A stretch of 22,871 nt of DNA, taken from positions 1-22,871 of the forward strand of contig JBCBKU010000031.1 in NCBI GenBank assembly GCA_038521345.1, in the 5' to 3' direction. Each line of letters starts with the position of its first letter. Within the stretch, counting starts at the first letter, position 1. The notes below the pieces were generated by a model that saw nothing but the letters and a program-made list of their open reading frames with translations, ran no database searches and was not told the DNA's origin. Source of the stretch: JBCBKU01 sp038521345 (GTDB taxonomy: Bacteria > Pseudomonadota > Alphaproteobacteria > Rhodobacterales > Rhodobacteraceae). Made by a program: the position numbers and the translations under genes. This document shows, one piece after another, positions 17,097-22,871 of this stretch.

Positions 17097-17881
17097 CTTG
17101 GGTCGGCAATTTCGACGATCTCACCCGGTCTCAGGGCTCCGTCTGTATTGGCGACTTCAACAAGAAGCCGAACCGTCCGGCTTGCGGGATCGATCTCGGG
17201 GGCCAGGGCGCGAACGTTTGCTTCCAACTGGCGCCCATCCTCAAGGATGACCGGCAGGCTGGTCATCCCCTCGAACGCATTCGCCCAATCCACCGGCACA
17301 AATGCCGTCGCCACCAATAGATCCAACGAGCCGATCTTCACCAACACGGTGGCGGTATCAACAATCTCGCCGGGGTCGACCGAAACGCTCATTACGGTCC
17401 CGTCGAATGGAGCGCGAATGGTGAATTCCGCGAGTGTCGCCTGCTCAAGACCCAGTTCAGCCACTCGGCGGCGTTGTTCGTCTTCGGCTACAATCACATC
17501 GGCCTTGGCCACCGCAACGGCCTGATCCGCCAATTCCACCTCCCACAATTGGGCGGCGCCTTTCTCCCGTGCTGCGACCACGCGGCTTTGTCGGAACGTA
17601 GCCTGCGCCAGCAATTCGCGAGCCCGGGCAACCGTTCCTTCGGATTCTGCGGTAACTTTGGCCAGTGAGACCCTGGCACGTTGAACTGAGGCATCGATCT
17701 CAGCCACCACGTCGCCTTCCGAGACCCGTGAGCCTTCGACGTCAACAAGCTCGGTAACCCGTCCGTTCACGGTACTGCGCAGCTCAACCGCGCGCAGCGG
17801 TTCGAGAACGGCGGTCACACTTTGAGCTGACACCACCGTTGCCCATAGGATCAGACCGAGCGCGAGAACAATCCGAGCCAT
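17093..17881 (-). CDS. HlyD/RND-type periplasmic adaptor (membrane fusion protein)
   Basis: A 262-residue secreted adaptor. A Sec signal peptide (MARIVLALGLILWATVVSA|Q) fits the start at 17881; an upstream in-frame Met at 17935 would overlap the SapC gene and bury the signal peptide. The first lipoyl half is ELRSTVNGRVTELVDVEGSRVSEGDVVAEID (about 33-63), a helical hairpin spans about 65-148, and the second lipoyl half IRAPFDGTVMSVSVDPGEIVDTATVLVKI lies at about 155-183. A barrel domain follows, with the typical IDPASRTVRLLVEV (about 230-243). It is smaller than most RND adaptors (about 350-400 residues). It starts 4 bases after the SapC stop and overlaps the next adaptor gene. It probably docks on the TolC-like lipoprotein across the periplasm. 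Confidence 0.93.
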   Translation of the reverse strand: MARIVLALGLILWATVVSAQSVTAVLEPLRAVELRSTVNGRVTELVDVEGSRVSEGDVVAEIDASVQRARVSLAKVTAESEGTVARARELLAQATFRQSRVVAAREKGAAQLWEVELADQAVAVAKADVIVAEDEQRRRVAELGLEQATLAEFTIRAPFDGTVMSVSVDPGEIVDTATVLVKIGSLDLLVATAFVPVDWANAFEGMTSLPVILEDGRQLEANVRALAPEIDPASRTVRLLVEVANTDGALRPGEIVEIADPR

Positions 17882-17885
17882 AGCC

Positions 17886-18638
17886 TTAGCTCCCAAGATC
17901 CGAGAAGTTGGCCAGGGACATGTGATGCGCGGCAAAAATGTTCAGAACTCCGCGGCGCGCCAGATCGGCAAGGGTCGCGTCATCCAAAGCACGGAGCTTG
18001 TCTTCCGACACCAGAGCAAATCCATCAATCTTGCTCTTCTGTTCGCCCCGCGAGATCGTCACCTCGGATGGCCCGATCACACCAAGATCCTCTGCTTCTT
18101 GCAGGATCGCCCGCGTCCGTTCAGTAGACGCGGCGTAACGTTGACAGAAGTCCAGCGCGCGTTTGGCCGCATCCGACGGGGTTCCGTCCGGGTCGAAAAG
18201 TGCCTCACCGTCGGCGCGCTCCCCAAGCGCTGTAGAGGACATGTCGGCGCACAAGAAATGGCGTTCGCTATCCTGGCTTTCCCGGACCAGTCCGAACGGA
18301 TAACGCCGCACGTAAGCCGGGACGTATACCCCCGGCATCCAGCGCTCATCCTTTGTTACAAAGGCGTTCTTTCCGCGTTCGAAGCCCACCAAGGCAACCG
18401 GTGTTGCCGGGCTGCCTGGCGCAAGCACGATAGGATAGTGTCGCATTGCGACGGGAAATTCATCCACCGTGACGGGAATGGCGTTGGCCTTTGCGGCAAA
18501 GCCAAACTGGCGCTCGGTTGCAAGTCGAAGTGTCTGGTGCCGCTCCGGCGCCAGCGGCACCAAGGTCCGATAAAACAAGGGAAGCTTGTCGATGTTCGGA
18601 GCCCGGTCGTCGGGATCTACTGCACGGCGTCTGGACAT
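17886..18638 (-). CDS. SapC family protein
   Basis: A 250-residue protein of the SapC family (PF07277). The family was named from the Campylobacter fetus S-layer secretion locus, where it accompanies a type I exporter; its biochemical role is unknown. Family blocks visible: VDEFPVAMRHYPIVL; VALVGFERGKNAFVTKDERW then GVYVPAYVRRYPFGL; LFDPDGTPSDAAKRALDFCQRY; and IDGFALVSEDKLRALDD then RGVLNIFAAHHMSLANF. The start MSRRRAV at 18638 gives the normal family length; the open frame runs to 18791 but that part overlaps the M50 gene. No signal peptide or membrane helix is seen, so it is probably cytosolic. It sits 17 bases after the M50 gene and 4 bases before the adaptor gene. Confidence 0.93.
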   Translation of the reverse strand: MSRRRAVDPDDRAPNIDKLPLFYRTLVPLAPERHQTLRLATERQFGFAAKANAIPVTVDEFPVAMRHYPIVLAPGSPATPVALVGFERGKNAFVTKDERWMPGVYVPAYVRRYPFGLVRESQDSERHFLCADMSSTALGERADGEALFDPDGTPSDAAKRALDFCQRYAASTERTRAILQEAEDLGVIGPSEVTISRGEQKSKIDGFALVSEDKLRALDDATLADLARRGVLNIFAAHHMSLANFSDLGS

Positions 18639-18655
18639 TCTTTCGGCCTTTTGGG

Positions 18656-20653
18656 CTACTGCTCTTGTTCGAATGGCAGCCTCTCTTGCAAAAGACGGCT
18701 GACGTTGCGGCCAAGTCTCTCGACAATCGAACGTGGCGGCAAGGGGAGACGCGCGACGATAGACGCACCATTGCGAAGTTTGGCCGCGCATGAGGGTATT
18801 TCTATGATCGGCTTTGCCTCCATTTCGACCGAGCCCGAGCGTGCAATCGCGTCAGCCCATGGCCGGACCAAACGCGCTTCAAAAAGACAATCGGGATCGC
18901 CAGTAAGGCGGACAACCAGGTCCTCGCTCATCTCGGGCTCAAGTCGGTTCTGCGGGATTGCAATGGTCACATGTACATCCGCAGGTCTAGAGACCGCCGC
19001 GAGTGGCCGTTCTGCGTCGGGCGCCACCCACTGATCAAGGAGAACCCGGCTGCCCATCGGCGTCACAACCGCCGCCTCGGAGACTGCGGGCGATAGCCGT
19101 GCGGCACGCTGGCTGAGGTCGTCCAGTCGGTTTGTGATTCCACGGATATCACTATCCAGACTGGCCAGCTCGGTAGCTTCAAGACCAGGACGGCGGGTCA
19201 GGTTCTCAAGAACTTCGCGGCGTGTCGTCAATGCGAGGATATCATGGGATAGATCGGGTTGTTCAAACAGGAAGGATGCGCCATCGGTGCCCTGGTCAAC
19301 AAGCTTGGCGGCCTCTGGCGCGCGCACATACTCGGTCCGGAACTGCTTGAGGTGCCCATTGGCGAGTAACCGGGCTTCGAACGGGATGAACGCCAGCGCG
19401 CCGAAAGCAGCGAGGGCAGTAACAACAAGTCCCAAACGCATCGGAGAAGCCTTGTTCAATAGCGGTCGAAACGTTGCCATAACGGGACGTACCACTAGTA
19501 GAAGTAAAGCAACAACCGCGACGACAGACGACAGTCGCGGGTCGAACCTGTAGGCCAGCCAGAACACGCCGGCAAAGATTGTCCAGCGGTAGACATACGA
19601 AACAACCCAATACAAAATCTCGAGGGACCCAGGCGCCGGGGCATCAACGCCGACTATCCGTGATACGAGACTTCGCGCCGCTTGACTTGCACGGCCGGCA
19701 AGGTTCGGCTGCCGTGTCAGGTCGGTCAGGATGTAGTAGCCGTCAAGCTTCACAGCCGGATTGAGGTTGAAGAGAAGGGTCATCGCGCCGGACACCACTG
19801 CAACCTGCAGGATCATCGGGTCAAGCATTCCCAGGTCAAGGCGGCTCCATGCCAACACCAGAAACGCGACAGCCAGGCTTTCAAAGTACATTCCGGCCGC
19901 ACCGATTGTGGCACGCCGCCAGCGCGAGGCGATACGCCAGCTTCCGGTAACATCCGTGTAGGGGAACGGCGTCGCGGCAAAAATCATGAGACCAACACGA
20001 ATGGGACCGGGGTCCATTCCTTCACGCAGAGACATCACGCGATAGGCAAGAACATGACCCGCCTCATGAACGATTTTAGTTGCCACATATAGCCCGGCAA
20101 ACGCGATCCAGCCTACCGGCCCAGACAGCGACAGTTGGCGAAGGCTGGCCGAAACGGCATCAGGATTGCCGAGCAACTGAGACAGGGCATAGGCGACGAG
20201 GGCAACCCAAACCAAAACGGCCGGAACGGAGAAAAGAAGATGTCCGATCCATCCGAGTTTGCGCGCCAGTCGCGCAACATTAGCCAGATCGAACCGGACC
20301 GATATTAGCTTGCCTTCGAAGGGCTGCATCGGAGCGTCCTTGGCGATCTCGTGGCGGGGTGCTGACGCGATACCGCTGCGGATAAGCTGGTGGATCAGGC
20401 GGCCGGCGTGGTCGTTTGTAATGCCAGCTGCGAAAGCGGCGTGGCCCAAGTTCCCGTGGCGGCGCAACTGATCGATCAGCCGGATGGTGGCCGCGTTCGC
20501 CGAGAAGTGCCGCCCGGTCGCTTCGTTCGTCACAACGAAAGGGCCTGCCTCTCCCGAGCCCCGCGCGAGATCAGTCACGGTAATCGCGTCGGAAATCCGT
20601 ATGCCCTTCATTTCGGAACCGTTTCCACGTTTACCTGCTGCGTCAACGGGCAT
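18656..20653 (-). CDS. M50 (site-2-type) metalloprotease fused to adaptor-like periplasmic region
   Basis: A 665-residue polytopic inner-membrane protein. Residues about 15-100 look like a small PqqD-like winged-helix domain. Several membrane helices follow (about 138-160, 180-200, 220-232, 250-270, 280-296, 345-370, 375-390). The M50 zinc site is intact: HEAGH at 196-200 in a membrane helix, and NLNPAVKLDGYY (Asp304) about 100 residues later. After a last helix (about 406-424) comes a periplasmic part of about 240 residues with a coiled-coil stretch (about 480-510) and HlyD-barrel-like strands (VVTPMGSRVLLDQWV). It is the first gene of the operon. The start is uncertain: 20653 has AGGG ten bases upstream, and Met15 (20611, MKGIRIS) is the alternative. 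It may process or gate the exported giant protein, which is inference. Confidence 0.88.
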   Translation of the reverse strand: MPVDAAGKRGNGSEMKGIRISDAITVTDLARGSGEAGPFVVTNEATGRHFSANAATIRLIDQLRRHGNLGHAAFAAGITNDHAGRLIHQLIRSGIASAPRHEIAKDAPMQPFEGKLISVRFDLANVARLARKLGWIGHLLFSVPAVLVWVALVAYALSQLLGNPDAVSASLRQLSLSGPVGWIAFAGLYVATKIVHEAGHVLAYRVMSLREGMDPGPIRVGLMIFAATPFPYTDVTGSWRIASRWRRATIGAAGMYFESLAVAFLVLAWSRLDLGMLDPMILQVAVVSGAMTLLFNLNPAVKLDGYYILTDLTRQPNLAGRASQAARSLVSRIVGVDAPAPGSLEILYWVVSYVYRWTIFAGVFWLAYRFDPRLSSVVAVVALLLLVVRPVMATFRPLLNKASPMRLGLVVTALAAFGALAFIPFEARLLANGHLKQFRTEYVRAPEAAKLVDQGTDGASFLFEQPDLSHDILALTTRREVLENLTRRPGLEATELASLDSDIRGITNRLDDLSQRAARLSPAVSEAAVVTPMGSRVLLDQWVAPDAERPLAAVSRPADVHVTIAIPQNRLEPEMSEDLVVRLTGDPDCLFEARLVRPWADAIARSGSVEMEAKPIIEIPSCAAKLRNGASIVARLPLPPRSIVERLGRNVSRLLQERLPFEQEQ

Positions 20654-20840
20654 TTGATCGTAGCCCTAGCGCCCTGTTTGGTGTCAGACAACCGCATATG
20701 GATGAGGACGGATGGCACGCGACAGGGACGCCGTTCGGCTCAGCTTCCTCCATCGCCAGGGAAATCGGCCCGCGCAGCATCATTGGCATGGGTTTGTGTC
20801 CACCCGGTCGATGTGACGGGATTTAAGATATCAACGGAAC
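20654..20840. other. Non-coding stretch, no recognisable gene
   Basis: Between the M50 gene (read leftwards) and the RraA-like remnant. Open frames cross it on both strands, but none gave a family I recognise. It should hold the promoter of the M50-SapC-adaptor operon, but no convincing hexamer pair is visible. Part of it may be the lost upstream portion of the RraA-like gene. Confidence 0.5.
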
Positions 20841-21035
20841 AACATCGTCGTCAGTGATGACACCGGCGTTGTCGTCATTCGAGCCTCTCTGGCCGACAAA
20901 ATATTGGCAAAAGTTGCGCAAGTCGCGTCCCGTGCAGACACCAAACGAATCCCGATCCTGTCCGGTGAAACGACTTGTGACACATTTGAACTCGTTTTCG
21001 GCGACGGGGCTGCATTTCCAAGGGAGCAGCTCTGA
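20841..21035 (+). pseudogene. Remnant: C-terminal fragment of an RraA-family protein
   Basis: Read in the frame beginning AAC at 20841, 64 codons precede a TGA: NIVVSDDTGVVVIRASLADK, then ILAKVAQVASRADTKR and ILSGETTCDTFEL. This matches the C-terminal pattern of RraA / HMG-aldolase-like proteins (G-D-x-V-V-x-D-D-x-G-V-V-V-I, a helix with LAxxVLxK, then an acidic stretch and GETT). There is no start codon, no upstream two-thirds of the protein, and a stop 24 bases before the recognisable part, so it is a broken gene. It ends 8 bases before the cupin remnant, suggesting an old operon. The fragment call rests on pattern recognition only. Confidence 0.6.
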
Positions 21036-21042
21036 GCACACT

Positions 21043-21420
21043 CGACACGTTCTTTACTTTGCCGATCTGAGCAAGGCTATCGCTCGAACACTTGCGGATG
21101 GCATCGAGATCCGTGTTCTTCCAGCAGATCAGGCCATGTTGTCAGTCGTGAGCTTTGACCCTGTCAGCAAAGGCGCCGTTCATTCGCACCCGACAGAACA
21201 ATAACGCGAGCTACTGGATGGAAGCGGCATCCGCAGTCAGAACGGCGTTGCGGTGGCTTTAGAACGCGGCACCTTTTGCCTGAATGCAGTTGGTTTCCAG
21301 CATGGCATTCGCGCAAGACCCGAAGGCGAAAAGGCGTATCAAGGACAATGTTCGTGGCCGCGTCTTCACCAGGCCACCTATAACCGGTGGCGGAACGCAA
21401 ACGTGGGGAGTTTGCGTTAA
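21043..21420 (+). pseudogene. Cupin-domain protein interrupted by an in-frame stop
   Basis: In one frame the sequence reads YFADLSKAIARTLADGIEIR, VLPADQAMLSVVSF, AVHSHPTEQ, then TAA (21202-21204), then in the same frame ELLDGSGIRSQNGVAVALERGTF and VGFQHGIRARPEGEK. This is a small metal-binding cupin: HSHPxEQ supplies the first metal ligands and QHGIRAxPEG is the second motif. The stop falls at the point where the family usually has a tryptophan or similar residue after EQ. The start codon is missing (only an unrelated upstream ATG at 20854 is in frame), and the sequence after PEGEKA no longer resembles the family, so a further frameshift is likely. Three separate lesions argue for real decay rather than one sequencing error. 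Confidence 0.72.
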
Positions 21421-21514
21421 GAATTTCTGACACTCTGCAGATTCTGGTCACTTGTTTTCTGGCTGTCATCAAGCCGTGCCCCTTCTGCACCCGCATGTTC
21501 ATATGGGGTGCCCT

Positions 21515-22414
21515 ATGCTTGAAGCTTTCGAATCTCCGGGCTCGTTCTGGCGCGGCAACATTCATGGCCATTCCACGAACTCGGACGGCCGTCTTTCGCC
21601 GGAAGATGTTTGTAACGCATATCATGCCGAGGGCTATGACTTCATCTGCCTCTCGGACCACTTTCGTCCGACTTACAACTTTCCGGTTTCAGATACGCGC
21701 GCCTACCGACGCGACGGCTTCACCACTATCTTGGGTGCCGAGGTACATGCACCCACGACCACCCGCGGTGTGGATTGGCATATCCTCGCCGTGGGACTTC
21801 CAGCGGATTTTCCGGCAACGTCCGAAACAGAGACCGGCGTAGAGCTTGCCCGGCGATGTGCCGAAGCGGGCGCCTTTGTCGCCGTGGCGCATCCGGCCTG
21901 GTACAATCTCGAGCTTGAGGACGCGCTCGCGCTCGACGCGGCTCATGCCGTGGAAGTCTACAATCACACTTGCGCGGTGCACACGTCACGCGGCGACAGC
22001 TATGCGATGTGGGATGCAATGCTGTCTGCCGGTCGGCGCGTCACTGGTATCGCGGTTGATGACAGCCATTGGAAGCCGGCCACGCCCGATGCTTTTGGAG
22101 GTTGGGTGATGGTCAAGGCCGAAGAGAACGAACCAAGCCAGCTTTTGGACGCGCTCAAGGCGGGCCGATTCTATGCCTCTCAAGGTCCGGAAATCACCGA
22201 TCTTCGCCGGGTGGACGACATGCTCGTCCTACGATGCTCACCTGCCACGCAGGTATTTGCGGTCGGACCAATTGCTACATCGGCACAAGTGACCGGCACT
22301 GCGCTGACCCGCGCGACACTGCCGATTGAGAAATTCGCAGGCACATGGTGCCGCGTCGTCGTGCGCGACGCGATGGGCCGCCAAGCGTGGACCAACCCGC
22401 TCTGGCTCGACTGA
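21515..22414 (+). CDS. PHP-domain metal-dependent hydrolase
   Basis: A 299-residue protein with the polymerase-and-histidinol-phosphatase (PHP) fold, a family of phosphoesterases using two or three metal ions. Metal-ligand motifs in order: NIHGHSTNSDG (His17, His19, Asp24), LSDH (Asp48-His49), GAEVHA (Glu76), WHIL (His89), VAHPAW (His126), EVYNH (His151) and VDDSHW (Asp183, His185). All expected ligands seem present. The start at 21515 is chosen because GGGG lies six bases upstream and family similarity begins at once; Met at 21503 and 21452 are in-frame alternatives. It is followed 21 bases later by the solute-binding protein gene, so the product may act on an imported compound. The substrate is unknown. 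Confidence 0.9.
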   Translation: MLEAFESPGSFWRGNIHGHSTNSDGRLSPEDVCNAYHAEGYDFICLSDHFRPTYNFPVSDTRAYRRDGFTTILGAEVHAPTTTRGVDWHILAVGLPADFPATSETETGVELARRCAEAGAFVAVAHPAWYNLELEDALALDAAHAVEVYNHTCAVHTSRGDSYAMWDAMLSAGRRVTGIAVDDSHWKPATPDAFGGWVMVKAEENEPSQLLDALKAGRFYASQGPEITDLRRVDDMLVLRCSPATQVFAVGPIATSAQVTGTALTRATLPIEKFAGTWCRVVVRDAMGRQAWTNPLWLD

Positions 22415-22435
22415 TTTTCAACAAGGGAGACCCCA

Positions 22436-22871
22436 ATGAAACGCCTACTTTTCACCACCGCTATCTTGGCGGCAAGTGCGGTCGCGGCGCAGGCGCAGGA
22501 CCTGCGCGTGGCTGTGTCGACCCATATCTCCAACATGGACCCCCAGGACCAAACCGGGAACTCGGGCGCACCGATGCTCTATCAGGTCTATGACACCCTG
22601 ATCGAGCGCGACAGCTTCTCGAACCCGCTGACCTTCAAGCCCGGTCTGGCTACCGAATGGGCCAAGGTTGAGCCTACCATCTGGGAACTGAAGTTGCGCG
22701 AAGGCGTCATGATGCATGACGGCACCACGATGGATGCCGATGACGTGGCGTTTTCGCTCAACCGGATGCTGGTCGAGCGCGACCCGGAATTCGCCGCCTC
22801 CTGGGGGCGTTGGTTCTACAACTTCGAGAAGGTCGAGGTGGTCGACCCGCTGCCCGTACGCATCCACACCT
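22436..22871 (+). CDS. ABC transporter solute-binding protein, SBP family 5 (partial)
   Basis: The gene runs off the window after 145 codons. It starts with a Sec signal peptide (MKRLLFTTAILAASAVAAQA|Q) and continues DLRVAVSTHISNMDPQD, VYDTLIERD, PGLATEWAKVEPTIWELKLR, EGVMMHDGTTMDADDVAFSL. This is the signature N-terminal layout of peptide/nickel-type (DppA/OppA) periplasmic binding proteins (full proteins are about 500 residues). AAGGGAG lies a few bases before the ATG. It is in line with the PHP gene and probably heads the genes of an ABC importer beyond the window. The ligand cannot be predicted. Confidence 0.95.
   Translation, partial: MKRLLFTTAILAASAVAAQAQDLRVAVSTHISNMDPQDQTGNSGAPMLYQVYDTLIERDSFSNPLTFKPGLATEWAKVEPTIWELKLREGVMMHDGTTMDADDVAFSLNRMLVERDPEFAASWGRWFYNFEKVEVVDPLPVRIHT

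Noticed and set aside
20854..21204. A 116-codon plus-strand open frame taken as a complete small protein.
   Set aside because: Its first half is an out-of-frame reading of the RraA-like remnant and its second half is the front of the broken cupin; it is a composite of gene debris.

Overview
ORGANISM. The window looks like chromosomal DNA of a marine-type alphaproteobacterium, most likely of the Rhodobacteraceae. This rests on the dapF-mtaB gene order, a lipoprotein and adaptor gene style typical of that group, high GC, and very acidic, Asp-rich surface proteins. The assignment is inference from family knowledge, not a database match. LAYOUT. (1) 105-3755, minus strand: a tight five-gene housekeeping/accessory directon, dapF > mtaB > paiB-like > small membrane protein > glutathione S-transferase, with overlaps or gaps of no more than about 55 bases. 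(2) 3853-3928: tRNA-Lys(UUU) with an encoded CCA end and its own terminator. It marks the left edge of what looks like an accessory block. (3) 3994-20653: a surface-protein export cluster. A short Omp85-family barrel with one POTRA domain (minus) is divergent from a TolC-like outer-membrane lipoprotein (plus). Seventeen bases after the TolC gene is the gene for a 2683-residue repeat protein. Converging on it from the right is a four-gene minus operon: an M50 peptidase/adaptor hybrid, a SapC-family protein, a Sec-exported HlyD/RND-type adaptor, and a protein with a GAF-like cytoplasmic half, one membrane segment and an HlyD-like periplasmic half. (4) 20654-21420: gene remains, a fragment of an RraA-family protein followed by a cupin interrupted by an in-frame stop. 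(5) 21515-end: a PHP-domain hydrolase and the start of an ABC-transporter solute-binding protein (SBP family 5), probably the beginning of an uptake/catabolic operon. HOW THE GENES MAY WORK TOGETHER. The giant protein has no Sec signal peptide. Near its N-terminus it carries a motif (EPLEDRIVLDG) resembling the LEPR-XLL motif of large surface proteins, followed by 14 DUF11-type beta domains and a distinct C-terminal module without RTX repeats. Around it lie an outer-membrane channel, two adaptor proteins, a polytopic membrane metalloprotease fused to adaptor-like sequence, and a SapC protein (a family first named in a Campylobacter S-layer secretion locus). No ABC ATPase or RND pump is encoded in the cluster. 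I infer a type-I-like export and surface-assembly system in which the M50 hybrid takes the place of the usual energised inner-membrane transporter, or which borrows one encoded elsewhere. STRIKING SIGNAL. The giant protein contains only 15 lysines in 2683 residues, and 14 of them sit one per DUF11 unit at the same place in the first strand. Each is matched by a conserved central Asp and a late Asn. That is the pattern expected for intramolecular Lys-Asn isopeptide bonds in every domain.
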